This document shows, piece by piece, positions 8,871-16,914 of a DNA stretch of 47,793 nucleotides. Each line of letters starts with the position of its first letter. Positions within the stretch are counted from its first letter, which is position 1. Location of the stretch: contig JAFZPG010000058.1 in the NCBI GenBank assembly GCA_017550425.1, positions 1-47,793 on the forward strand, in the 5' to 3' direction. Under the pieces are notes generated by a model, which was not told the DNA's origin, ran no database searches, and was given only the letters and a program-made list of their open reading frames with translations. The translations under genes and the position numbers were made by a program. This DNA comes from Lachnospiraceae bacterium. Lineage in GTDB: Bacteria > Bacillota > Clostridia > Lachnospirales > Lachnospiraceae.

Positions 8871-9365
8871 ATGAAGAAATTCTTATCACTTTTGTTGGCA
8901 GCCATCATGGTTATGGCTATGGCAACCGTAGTATTCGCAGAAGAAAAAGATCTGGGCATGACCGATAACGGCACCATCGATCTGAGTTCTTATTCTGCAG
9001 GCACGATCAAAGTTGTTGCTTACCGTTATCAGGAGATCAACGGCAGTGTCGATGCAGGATGGGGCGTTGGCGGCCTCTGCGCTACCGGCGAATGGGAAGT
9101 TAAATCGATCGACTTCACAGCTACCCTGCCTTCCAAGCCGGCTCTGAACGAAGAGTTCACATTTACTTGGGATATCGCAGCAGCTAAGGCAACTCTCGGT
9201 GATCAGCCGAACGTTAACTTCTACAACGATATGAAGGTTAAGAGTGTTACCATCATTACCGACGCAGCAGTTTCTGCAGGTGATGCTACTCCTGTAACCG
9301 CACTCGTTATCATCGCTCTCGCTTCTTGCGCAGCTCTGGTTGTTCTTCGTAAGAGAGAAGCTTAA
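8871..9365 (+). CDS. Small secreted protein with C-terminal GDATP membrane tail (second copy of tail)
   Basis: 164 residues. Signal peptide (MKKFLSLLLAAIMVMAMATV, cleavage near VFA-EEK), then a ~105-residue beta-rich domain with several aromatic residues (YRYQ; GWGVGG; GEWEV; FTFTWDI; VNFYNDM). The tail is SAGDATPV, a hydrophobic helix and RKREA. The tail nearly duplicates that of the gene at 8023-8565, whereas the domains are not obviously homologous. Trp/Tyr-rich beta modules of this size often bind glycans, but I do not recognise a family. Monocistronic, with its own promoter and terminators. Confidence 0.75.
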   Translation: MKKFLSLLLAAIMVMAMATVVFAEEKDLGMTDNGTIDLSSYSAGTIKVVAYRYQEINGSVDAGWGVGGLCATGEWEVKSIDFTATLPSKPALNEEFTFTWDIAAAKATLGDQPNVNFYNDMKVKSVTIITDAAVSAGDATPVTALVIIALASCAALVVLRKREA

Positions 9366-9388
9366 TTCCTACAACTGAATATGTGACG

Positions 9389-9425
9389 AAACCCCCGGTA
9401 CCGACTCGTCGGCACCGGGGGTTTT
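9389..9425 (+). terminator. Strong terminator after the second secreted-protein gene
   Basis: Long hairpin: AACCCCCGGT pairs with ACCGGGGGTT, and inner arms CCGAC and GTCGG close a TC loop; TTTTCC follows. Read on the minus strand it could also stop uxuB transcription, though its T-run there is short. Confidence 0.85.
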
Positions 9426-9430
9426 CCTAT

Positions 9431-9458
9431 CGGGCAGGCTTTCGGCCTGCCCGTTTTT
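9431..9458 (+). terminator. Second, back-up terminator
   Basis: CGGGCAGGC and GCCTGCCCG (9-bp stem, small loop) followed by TTTTT. It lies directly behind the previous terminator and protects the convergent uxuB gene. Confidence 0.85.
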
Positions 9459-9469
9459 ATTCAGTTAGA

Positions 9470-11119
9470 TCAACCGAAGTATTTGTTCAGTGTCTTGCGG
9501 ACGGAACCGGGGCCCTGCAGCATCTCCCACAGATAGCCTTCGATCTTCTCACCCAGACCGATCTTATACAGATCCACGGCAAAGATCGACACATCGCTGT
9601 AGAGCGCTCTGCAGACCTCTTTCGGCATCACTGCCGGAGTATCCGACGTCGCGAGTTTTAACGGCGCTACGAGCGTCTGAAGGCGTTCTAAGAGCGGATC
9701 CGGGCTCGGGATGAACGCCTGGCAACCGTCGTCCACACCCATCAGGTAACGCGCGTACGCGGCCAATGTCAGCGGAAGCGCCACGAGTTTCCTAAGGCTC
9801 TCGGTATCATTCTTCTTATCATAGGCTTTCAAAGTCTCACCGAAGCGGATCGGGATCTTCTGGGATGTATCTGTTGCGATACGCTGCGGCGTGTCCGGCA
9901 TGAAGGGGTTCGGCAGACGCTGGCCGATGACCGCGTCAATGAAATCCTTCGGGCGGATGATGCCCGGGTCTACAACGACCGGCATGCCCTCTTTGTAGCC
10001 CAGCTGCTTCACCAGAGACACGAGTGCCTCATCCTTCATCTCGGCATGGATGCTGGTATAGGAAAGCAGGCAACCGAAGATGGCCAGCGATGTGTGCAGC
10101 GGATTCAGGCAGGTACAGACCTTCATCTTCTCGACGCGGTCGACTGTGTCGCGTGTGGTGAACAGCACGCCCACCTTCTCAAACGCGGGTCTGCCCGCGG
10201 GAAATGTATCCTCGATGACCAGGTACTGCGTCTCCTCCGCATTTACAAACGGTGCCGTATAGGTCTTTTTTTCGGTGATGATGATGTCGGTATCTTCGAA
10301 GCCGTCCTCTTCCAGCATGCGAACGACCTGTGCGTCCGGCCGGGGCGTGATCTTATCGATCATGCTCCAGGGGAAGGAAACCTGCGCGGGATCCTCGACG
10401 TAAGCCAGAAACTCCGCAGGCACGCTTCCGGTCTCCACCCAGTGCTTCGCGTACGCCACGATCGCGCTCTTCAGCTTATCGCCGTTATGGGAGCAGTTAT
10501 CCATGCTCACCATGGCTACGGGCTTCTTACCGGCCTTAAAACGATGGTACAGCAGGTAGGTCAGCAGGCCCATCAGATGCCTCGGCATGGGCAGGTTTCC
10601 GCCCTCAGCGGCCGCCAGATCTGCCTCCACCACAGGCAGCAGACTTCCGTCGCCCCGCGTGATCGCATAGCCCTTCTCCGTGATGGTGAAGCTCACCATC
10701 TGCAGGGACGGGGCCGCAAAGATCGCAAACAGGCGGTCCATATCCTCAGGCACCGCAGGGTTCGCGGTCAATGACTCCACGACCGAATCGATCACCCGCT
10801 TCTCCAGGGAACCGTTGCTCTTTAACGTAACCAGAAGGCTGCGGTTGTCATACGGGGCATACGCCTTACCGATGATATCGTAATCAAAGCCCTCACAGGC
10901 CACGATGCCTCTGTCCATCAGGCCTGCATCCAGCATATCCTGCGCAAAAGCCGCAGGAAAGGCGCGGAAGATATTGCCGGCTCCGAAATGCAGCCAGACC
11001 GGCGCTTCCTTCGTGCGCTTCGTGACCGCCGCACGGTCAAACGAGGAAAGCTTATATCCCTTACTCTCCCACTCTTCGCGGACCTGAGCCGTAGCCTCAT
11101 TCAAATCTGAAAGTCTCAT
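9470..11119 (-). CDS. uxuB: Mannitol dehydrogenase-family oxidoreductase, fructuronate reductase type
   Basis: 549 residues. UxuB interconverts D-fructuronate and D-mannonate with NAD(H) in the cytosolic glucuronate pathway. The N-terminal Rossmann region carries WLHFGAGNIFRAF, the central part MVSMDNCSHNGDKL, and the catalytic region KVCTCLNPLHTSLAIFG; all are typical of the polyol-specific long-chain dehydrogenases. It is longer than the E. coli enzyme (~486) but in the range of clostridial homologues. It lies 9 bp after uxuA, which separates it from mannitol- or altronate-specific members. AAGGAGAG precedes the start. Confidence 0.88.
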   Translation of the reverse strand: MRLSDLNEATAQVREEWESKGYKLSSFDRAAVTKRTKEAPVWLHFGAGNIFRAFPAAFAQDMLDAGLMDRGIVACEGFDYDIIGKAYAPYDNRSLLVTLKSNGSLEKRVIDSVVESLTANPAVPEDMDRLFAIFAAPSLQMVSFTITEKGYAITRGDGSLLPVVEADLAAAEGGNLPMPRHLMGLLTYLLYHRFKAGKKPVAMVSMDNCSHNGDKLKSAIVAYAKHWVETGSVPAEFLAYVEDPAQVSFPWSMIDKITPRPDAQVVRMLEEDGFEDTDIIITEKKTYTAPFVNAEETQYLVIEDTFPAGRPAFEKVGVLFTTRDTVDRVEKMKVCTCLNPLHTSLAIFGCLLSYTSIHAEMKDEALVSLVKQLGYKEGMPVVVDPGIIRPKDFIDAVIGQRLPNPFMPDTPQRIATDTSQKIPIRFGETLKAYDKKNDTESLRKLVALPLTLAAYARYLMGVDDGCQAFIPSPDPLLERLQTLVAPLKLATSDTPAVMPKEVCRALYSDVSIFAVDLYKIGLGEKIEGYLWEMLQGPGSVRKTLNKYFG

Positions 11120-11128
11120 GATCTCTCC

Positions 11129-12205
11129 TTATTTCTCACTCTTTTTGATTGCTTCCCACAATCCGTTCATATAGGCAACGCCCAGCGCGCGGTCGTACAG
11201 ACCGTAGCCCGGCCGTGCCTGTTCGTCCCAGATCATACGTCCGTGATCCGGGCGTACCACGCCGTCAAACCCCATATCCGAAAGTGCCTTCATGATCTCA
11301 TACATATCGAAGGATCCGTCCGTCGACAGATGCGAACTCTCATGGAACACGCCCTCATCCTCGAACTTGATGTTCCGCAGATGCGCGAAATGGATGCGCT
11401 CAGCGATCTTCGGGTTGCGGATGATCTTCGGCAGGTCGTTCTCGCGGTTGCTGCCCAGGCTGCCCGTACAGAAGGTGAAACCGTTGTATTTGCTGGGGTT
11501 CAGGGATGCAATCTCCAGCAGTCTCGCCTCGCTGGTCACGATGCGCGGCAGGCCGAAAACGCTCCACGCCGGATCGTCCGGATGCACGGCCATTTTGATC
11601 TGATACTTCTCACAGGTCGGCATGATGCCGTCCAGGAAATATTTGAAATTCTGCATCAAGCGCTCGGCGGTCATGCCCTGATAGCGCTCGAACAGCTCTT
11701 TGATCTCGTCCTTACGGTTCGGCTCCCAGCCGGGAAGCACGAAGCCGCCGCTCTCTTTCTCCATGCGTTCGAACATGTCATTCGGGTCAATGCCTGCGAT
11801 CACGTTCTCATCATAGGCCAATGCATTGGAACCATCCGGAAGCGGCATGGCCAGATCCGTACGCGTCCAGTCGAAGATCGGCATGAAATTATAGCATACG
11901 AGGTGAATGTCGTTCTTGCCGACGGCCTCGAGCGACTTGCAATAGTTCTCGATATACATGTCCCGCGTCTTCGGATCGCCGAGTTTGATGTCCTCGTGCA
12001 CGTTGATGCTCTCAATGCCGGCCAGTTTCAGGCCTGCAGCCTCAACTTCATCCTTCAGCGCCTTGACCTGCTCAAAGGTCCAGGCCACGCCCACCGGAAT
12101 GTCGTGAAGCGCCGAGATTACGCCGACCACGCCCGGGATCTGCCGGATCTGCTTCAGAGTCACACTGTCATTCTTGCTGCCATACCAGCGAAGTGTCATT
12201 TCCAT
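11129..12205 (-). CDS. uxuA: Mannonate dehydratase
   Basis: 358 residues, the usual length. UxuA dehydrates D-mannonate to 2-keto-3-deoxygluconate. The N-terminus LRWYGSKNDSVTLKQIRQIP and the core motifs GIESINVHEDIK, CYNFMPIFDWTRTDLA and MAVHPDDPAWSVFGLPRI are highly characteristic, the last contributing metal-binding His/Asp residues. It is the middle gene of the aguA-uxuA-uxuB operon (27 bp after aguA, 9 bp before uxuB). The operon therefore converts glucuronate released from xylan toward KDG, though the uronate isomerase UxaC is not in the window. Confidence 0.95.
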   Translation of the reverse strand: MEMTLRWYGSKNDSVTLKQIRQIPGVVGVISALHDIPVGVAWTFEQVKALKDEVEAAGLKLAGIESINVHEDIKLGDPKTRDMYIENYCKSLEAVGKNDIHLVCYNFMPIFDWTRTDLAMPLPDGSNALAYDENVIAGIDPNDMFERMEKESGGFVLPGWEPNRKDEIKELFERYQGMTAERLMQNFKYFLDGIMPTCEKYQIKMAVHPDDPAWSVFGLPRIVTSEARLLEIASLNPSKYNGFTFCTGSLGSNRENDLPKIIRNPKIAERIHFAHLRNIKFEDEGVFHESSHLSTDGSFDMYEIMKALSDMGFDGVVRPDHGRMIWDEQARPGYGLYDRALGVAYMNGLWEAIKKSEK

Positions 12206-12232
12206 AGTTTGATTTATCCTTTCCTGTGTAAT

Positions 12233-14260
12233 CTATTCGTAGATCTTGCGTCCCTGCTCATCCGGCACGCCGCAGCGGCGGTAGAAGTAGGTATTGATCC
12301 GGTCACGCCATTCGATCGCGCTCGCCGCCTGGATCTCAAGTCGCGAAAGCACGCGCGCATAAGCTTCTTTATCTGCGACCTGCCCATCCAGTCTCTTCCA
12401 CGTGTCGAGGAAGTCCTGCGCCTCTTCGGCCCCCTCAAAATGGGTGTCATAGATGTGCTGGATCAGGGTCTTTCCGTTCTTCAGCCGATAATCGTACGGG
12501 ATGAAATGGAAGAACAGCAGAAGTTCCTCCGGGCAGGTCTCCACATGCTCATACATCGATGCATTCGGCTCGCGGTACTGCATCGTATATCCCGTGCCCT
12601 TCGTCGTGCGGTCCACGCCGATGCCGCGCCAGTTCGCGCGGTGGTACGTGCCCCAACGGTCGAACTCGTAGCCTTCCACGTTCGGTCCGTAGTGGTGGTT
12701 CGGGTTCACCATCCAGCCGATGCCCAGCGGGGATGTGTATTTTTCATAGGCTGGCCAGGAGTGCATCAGGATGTCTACGATCGCGTCGATCGCTTCCTTC
12801 GTGCTTCCGGCAAATGTCAGTTGCGCCCATTCGCGGGCAATGCTTTCCGGATCCGCCGTCGTGTCGAACGCCAAGCGCCCGAAACCGAACAGGTTCGCCG
12901 CTGCAAAATCGTGACCGGTCCAGTTTACGTCATTTCCGGTGTTCGCAACTGCGGCGATGCCGCCGTTTGCATTCTTCAGTGCACGCGTGCTGATGATGTC
13001 GGCCACCGTTGCGTCCTCGTGACCCGGCAGATACGTTTTGAAATCCAGGATCTGGCGGAACATCGGCATCAGGTAGCAAACATGCTTCTGCTGGCCGGTG
13101 TACTCCTGCGCGATCTGCACCTCTAGCATCTGGTTGGTCTTCGTCAAACCGCCGAACAGCGGATGCACGGGCTCACGCACCTGGAAGTCCATGGGGCCGT
13201 TTTTGATCTGCAGGATGACATTGTCCAGGAAACGCCCGTCGAGGGGCATGAAGTTGTCATAGCCGGAACGTGCGCGATCGGTCTTCGTATCGCGCCAATC
13301 CTGCTGACAGTTATATACGAAGCAGCGCCAGATGATGCGTCCGCCGTACGGTGCCACCGCACGCGCCAGCATATTCGCGCCGTCCGCGTGGTCGCGGCCG
13401 TAGGTGAAGGGACCGGGGCGTCCTTCGCTGTCGGCCTTCACGAGGAAGCCGCCCAGCTTCGGCACCGCCGCATAAACCTCCGCCATCTTCTCTTTCCACC
13501 ATGCGATCACGCCCGGGTCGAGCGGATCGGAAAGCGTCAGGCCACCCAGTTCCATCGGAGCTGCGAAATTCAAACTCAAATACAGGGAAATGCCGTACTC
13601 GGCAAATATCTCGGACAGAGCCCTTACTTTATCGAAGTAGCGGTCCGTGATCAGATAGGTCGCGGCACTGCGCACGTTTACGTTGTTGACCACGACAGCA
13701 TTGATGCCGACCGACGCCACGAGGCGCGCATACGCACGCGTACGCTCATTCACCAGGACCTGATCATCCGCGAAGAAGAAAGACCGTCCCGAATAACCAC
13801 GTTCGATCGAGCCGTCCATATTATCCCAGTGGTTCAACATACGGAGCGGGTTCGAAGGGATGCAGGTCATCTTCAACCCGGCCAATGACCGGCCCGTCGC
13901 CACCAACTGCAACAGGCGGAACACGCCGTACAGCAGGCCATTTACGTCTGTCGCCGTGATCGCCCCGTTTTTAGCGGTTTGTGTAAAATCAATACAATAT
14001 GCGTCTGTGCTTCCAAAAGCCGGATCTACGGCCAATACGAGCGTTTCAGAGCCATCCGCGACCTGTCGCGGACTCTCTCCCAGCAGTGCTTTCACTCCAC
14101 GCTCAAACTCCGAAATCAGCACAGCAAAACAAGGGGACTCTTTCAACCCCTGTTCTAATCTTACCGCATATGAAAGTAAGCTGTCGTACTGTCTCTCTTC
14201 GCACTGCTGCCTGCTCAGAGAAAGCCGTCGATACTTCAGCCACGCTTCGGTATACTCCAT
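12233..14260 (-). CDS. aguA: Alpha-glucuronidase, GH67, intracellular
   Basis: 675 residues with no signal peptide, so it acts in the cytoplasm. GH67 enzymes remove (4-O-methyl)-glucuronic acid from the non-reducing end of aldouronic xylo-oligosaccharides. The motifs are clear: LRMLNHWDNMDGSIERGY, KADSEGRPGPFTYGRDHADG with the probable acid Glu (~277), and YDNF and QVREPVHPLFGG. The Asp of YDNF and the Glu of REP are 28 residues apart, matching (from memory) the catalytic Asp365/Glu393 spacing of Cellvibrio GlcA67A. The C-terminal helical dimerisation domain is complete. First gene of the operon, with GGGAGG before the ATG. Its promoter has 21-bp-spaced operator repeats shared with the transporter operon at 20993-34193. 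Confidence 0.96.
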   Translation of the reverse strand: MEYTEAWLKYRRLSLSRQQCEERQYDSLLSYAVRLEQGLKESPCFAVLISEFERGVKALLGESPRQVADGSETLVLAVDPAFGSTDAYCIDFTQTAKNGAITATDVNGLLYGVFRLLQLVATGRSLAGLKMTCIPSNPLRMLNHWDNMDGSIERGYSGRSFFFADDQVLVNERTRAYARLVASVGINAVVVNNVNVRSAATYLITDRYFDKVRALSEIFAEYGISLYLSLNFAAPMELGGLTLSDPLDPGVIAWWKEKMAEVYAAVPKLGGFLVKADSEGRPGPFTYGRDHADGANMLARAVAPYGGRIIWRCFVYNCQQDWRDTKTDRARSGYDNFMPLDGRFLDNVILQIKNGPMDFQVREPVHPLFGGLTKTNQMLEVQIAQEYTGQQKHVCYLMPMFRQILDFKTYLPGHEDATVADIISTRALKNANGGIAAVANTGNDVNWTGHDFAAANLFGFGRLAFDTTADPESIAREWAQLTFAGSTKEAIDAIVDILMHSWPAYEKYTSPLGIGWMVNPNHHYGPNVEGYEFDRWGTYHRANWRGIGVDRTTKGTGYTMQYREPNASMYEHVETCPEELLLFFHFIPYDYRLKNGKTLIQHIYDTHFEGAEEAQDFLDTWKRLDGQVADKEAYARVLSRLEIQAASAIEWRDRINTYFYRRCGVPDEQGRKIYE

Positions 14261-14336
14261 GAAGACCTCCCGGCAACGCTCCTGCCCTGTTTGGCTCTAA
14301 AAGCAGAAACATCACCTACTATTCACTTTGGCTCTA

Positions 14337-14396
14337 TTATACATCGGATTTTTGTGAAATGCTTTTCAATTATTCGCTTGTGTTTCTCAATTATTG
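14337..14396 (-). promoter_or_regulatory. aguA promoter with paired AraC-type half-sites
   Basis: On the minus strand the -10 is TATAAT (14337-14342) and no good -35 box exists at 17 bp, which suggests activator dependence. Two direct repeats carrying AATTATT start at 14369 and 14390, exactly 21 bp apart; the proximal one lies 26 bp from the -10 box. The same geometry is found at 34392-34451. Two more half-site-like repeats, CTCAAATC at 14450 and 14471, are in the same 21-bp register on the araC side. Confidence 0.6.
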
Positions 14397-14503
14397 CGGT
14401 TTTTTTCGCGGAAACTGACGTCCTTTTGCAAGAATAACAATGAATGATACTCAAATCTTGTGTTTCGGTTCTCAAATCCGATGATTGTTTCTCCGATTCT
14501 CTC

Positions 14504-14532
14504 TTTACAAACGGGACGAAATAGTGTAAAAT
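14504..14532 (+). promoter_or_regulatory. Promoter of the araC-family gene
   Basis: TTTACA (14504-14509), 17-bp spacer, TAAAAT (14527-14532). It gives a leader of about 190 nt. The paired CTCAAATC repeats end 25 bp upstream of the -35 box, a position suited to autoregulation. Confidence 0.65.
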
Positions 14533-14542
14533 CATGCTTAAG

Positions 14543-14615
14543 AGACCGAAAAACGACGAAGCATGGATTTCTATGCCTGGGGTGTAGAGTTGTTCATATA
14601 TTGCTTTTTCGGTCT
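14543..14615 (+). other. Structured leader of the araC-family mRNA
   Basis: An 11-bp perfect inverted repeat (AGACCGAAAAA at 14543-14553, TTTTTCGGTCT at 14605-14615) begins only a few bases after the predicted transcription start. It encloses a smaller GCATGG...CTATGC hairpin. No T-run follows, so it is not a simple terminator; role unknown. Confidence 0.4.
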
Positions 14616-14729
14616 TCGATTCGTAATTGCCGGAATGGCATTCTCCTTATCACTGCCCTTCGGAAGAGGGTGAACACATACAGGATCCGGGCCGCGTCAT
14701 CCGGCCGGACCGCTACCGGGAGGTTTACA

Positions 14730-15623
14730 ATGATCGAACATTTAAATGGTATCTTCGAGACCATCAAATACAACAATTCCAACTCGATCCTTCTGTACCG
14801 CAACGACATATCGGAGAACTATCCGGTCCACTGGCACACGGGATTTGAGTTCATCATGCCCATCGAAAACGACTACACGGTCATCATTGACCGCGTTGAA
14901 TATCACCTGAACCCCTTTGACATTATCTGCATCCCGCCGGGTGAACTGCACCAGCTGATCGCCCCGAAGACCGGCGTACGCCTGATCCTGCAGTTCGACT
15001 TCGCGATCATCAACAACCTGTGGGATTTCGAGAAGATCATCCGCATCACGAACCGGACCCGACTTCTCACTCCGGAAAATGCTCCCGACATTCACGGACC
15101 CCTGAAGCAGATCATGCTGGAGATCGAGGAGGAATATTTCTCCGATCCGCCGTTGCCGCTAAAGGCCGCGTCGATCTACGCGAAGATCCTCGAGATGAAT
15201 GTCATCATCGGCCGCAAGTTCATCTATTCGAACACCGGGAACCTCCCGGAAGTCCGCGGCCGTAAGCAGATGGAATACATCTATAAGTTCAACATCATCT
15301 TCGATTACATCGATAAGAACTTCACCGAGGACATCTCGTTGGAGGATATCGCCCGCGTCGCCGGTTTCAGCAAGTTCCACTTCTCGCGTCTGTTCAAACA
15401 GTACACGAACCAGTCGTTCTACGACTACCTGAACCAGCGTAAGGTAAAGGAAGCGGAGCGCCTGCTCCTGGACCCGTCCATGACCATCACGGACGTCGCC
15501 ATCCAGTCCGGCTTCTCGAGCATCTCCACCTTCAACCGCGTCTTCAAAAGCACGAAAAAATGCACGCCGACCGAGTTCAAAAACATGTATAACCGGCCCG
15601 ACGGCGAAACCTATACAGTATGA
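14730..15623 (+). CDS. AraC-family transcriptional regulator (cupin plus HTH)
   Basis: 297 residues. The N-terminal cupin-like sensor domain holds HWHTGFEF (34-41) and PPGELHQL (69-76), fitting a sugar-binding pocket. The C-terminal ~100 residues form the double HTH: ISLEDIARVAGFSKFHFSRL, then TITDVAIQSGFSSISTFNRV and the closing FKNMY. The frame is open upstream to 14460, but that stretch includes the promoter; the ATG at 14730 has GGGAGG 6 bp ahead. It is divergent from aguA-uxuA-uxuB, so it is the obvious candidate for the protein that binds the 21-bp-spaced repeats between them. The effector may be an aldouronate or xylo-oligosaccharide, which is inferred from context only. Confidence 0.9.
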   Translation: MIEHLNGIFETIKYNNSNSILLYRNDISENYPVHWHTGFEFIMPIENDYTVIIDRVEYHLNPFDIICIPPGELHQLIAPKTGVRLILQFDFAIINNLWDFEKIIRITNRTRLLTPENAPDIHGPLKQIMLEIEEEYFSDPPLPLKAASIYAKILEMNVIIGRKFIYSNTGNLPEVRGRKQMEYIYKFNIIFDYIDKNFTEDISLEDIARVAGFSKFHFSRLFKQYTNQSFYDYLNQRKVKEAERLLLDPSMTITDVAIQSGFSSISTFNRVFKSTKKCTPTEFKNMYNRPDGETYTV

Positions 15624-15626
15624 CCT

Positions 15627-15660
15627 ACAGGGTGTCACATTATGTGACACCCTGTTTTAT
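15627..15660 (+). terminator. Terminator after the araC-family gene
   Basis: Thirteen-bp perfect stem ACAGGGTGTCACA/TGTGACACCCTGT with loop TTA, then TTTTAT. Confidence 0.88.
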
Positions 15661-15770
15661 TACCCTGGACCCGTGACTCGGAGATCGCCTGGGAATACGA
15701 TTTCCTCCGATCTGATTCCGCCACAAACTGTACATAATGTGACATCCTTCCGGTTCCCGGCAGAGCGAAT

Positions 15771-15958
15771 CTAAGATAATTGCTGAAAGCGACAAATCCT
15801 TAGCCGGGCAGAGGGTATTTCTTGTCATTCTGGGGTGGATAAGCTAAGAAAAACACTGAAATCGCCAAATTCTTAGCCAGGCAGAGGATAATTCATGCAT
15901 TTTCAAAGTAAAAAGGCTAAGAAATATGCTTTAACAGCATAAATCTTAGCCTAGTTGA
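15771..15958. repeat. Tandem hairpin array A (3 units, period 73 bp)
   Basis: CTAAGA recurs at 15771, 15844 and 15917 (73 bp apart). Each unit runs CTAAGA, a ~19-nt loop, TCTTAGCC (CCTTAGCC in the first), then GGCAGAGG-type sequence. The third unit is fully paired, with an inner TATGCT/AGCATA stem. A partial tail (CCCGGCAGAG, 15756-15765) precedes the first unit. The array fills most of the 352-bp gap between araC and the convergent hydrolase gene; the rest holds the araC terminator. The period is not a multiple of three, so it is not coding. Confidence 0.7.
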
Positions 15959-15975
15959 GGTTATACCCCCTTTTT

Positions 15976-16914
15976 TCAATTATCAGTATCAAGACCCTCG
16001 ATAAACTCTCGCAGTTCTTGATCAATTCGTTCATATTCATAATCGTGGACATAATGTCCGCATTGCAGTTCTACGATCTTCGCGTTGCTCAGGTCTTTTG
16101 CATAATCTTTCGTCAGTTCTATCCATTTGGGGATCCCGGTCTGCTTTCCGTCGGATACAAACAGGATCATCGGAACGTCCGGCTTCGGGGCGGCATTGAT
16201 CTGATCGCAGGCCTCCCGTACGGCAAGACCCTCATTATAGACCGCTACATTGACCGCGCTCCGATCGGCGATCGCGCGGTACAGTCTCTTTTCTTCCTTC
16301 GAAAGATTTCCGGGGATCATCTTATCACTGTAACTCAACCGCAACACGCCAAACTCGCGCAAAACATCATAGAGTTTCATCACCTTGAGCCGTCCCTCCA
16401 GGTTCATCGCCTCATAATCCTTCGGGACGGCCATATCCAGACCCGCGATCGCTTCCACCTCGTCCGGGTACTTCTGCGCCCACAGGATCGCTTCAATGCC
16501 GGCCATGGAATGCGGACAGAGGATATATGGTCCTTCGATCCCAACCTGAGCGAGCGCTTCGCGGTCCTGCCTCAGCATGGTGTCAAAGGATCTTTCGCTG
16601 TCAATGATGTCGCTAAAGCCATGGCCGAACCGCTCGATGACCACGATCCGGTAGTCATCCTTCAACAGTTCATCCAGGCTTTTGAAATCCAGGATCGGGG
16701 ATATGGTCGCATTGCCGGATAAGAACACCAGTGTGTGCGCGCCTTCGCCCTCCGAATAGACACACATCTTGTGTCCGTCCACCTCAACCATCTGACCGAG
16801 CGGTTTTTCCAGTAAGGGGGCTTCCCGCTTCAGCAGGGTCCGGTGCCGGATATACAGAACGGCCGGTGTCAAAATGCCCAGCCCTGCGATCCCTCTCCGC
16901 ATACTAATGCTCAT
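15976..16914 (-). CDS. Alpha/beta hydrolase with N-terminal membrane segment
   Basis: 312 residues. A short hydrophobic N-terminus (IAGLGILTPAVLYI) precedes an alpha/beta-hydrolase fold: the oxyanion strand LVFLSGNAT, the nucleophile elbow CPHSMAG with Ser136 (PHSMAG in place of the usual GHSMGG), the acid region near DVPMILFVSDG, and the catalytic His in CGHYVHD (~287). The substrate is unknown; the family includes esterases, lipases and haloalkane-type hydrolases. It overlaps the end of the TetR gene by 11 bp, so it is the last gene of the AKR-TetR-hydrolase operon. It may protect against a toxic ester or carbonyl compound sensed by the TetR protein, which is an inference. Confidence 0.8.
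   Translation of the reverse strand: MSISMRRGIAGLGILTPAVLYIRHRTLLKREAPLLEKPLGQMVEVDGHKMCVYSEGEGAHTLVFLSGNATISPILDFKSLDELLKDDYRIVVIERFGHGFSDIIDSERSFDTMLRQDREALAQVGIEGPYILCPHSMAGIEAILWAQKYPDEVEAIAGLDMAVPKDYEAMNLEGRLKVMKLYDVLREFGVLRLSYSDKMIPGNLSKEEKRLYRAIADRSAVNVAVYNEGLAVREACDQINAAPKPDVPMILFVSDGKQTGIPKWIELTKDYAKDLSNAKIVELQCGHYVHDYEYERIDQELREFIEGLDTDN

Noticed and set aside
11243-13126. A 627-residue plus-strand open frame opposite aguA/uxuA
   Set aside because: His/Arg-rich antisense shadow of two clearly identified genes.
14534-14587. A 17-residue upstream ORF before araC
   Set aside because: Its ATG lies at or before the predicted transcription start and has no SD.
14460-14729. A 90-residue N-terminal extension of the AraC protein
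   Set aside because: It would start upstream of the predicted promoter, shows no family similarity and has no SD, whereas the ATG at 14730 has a good one.
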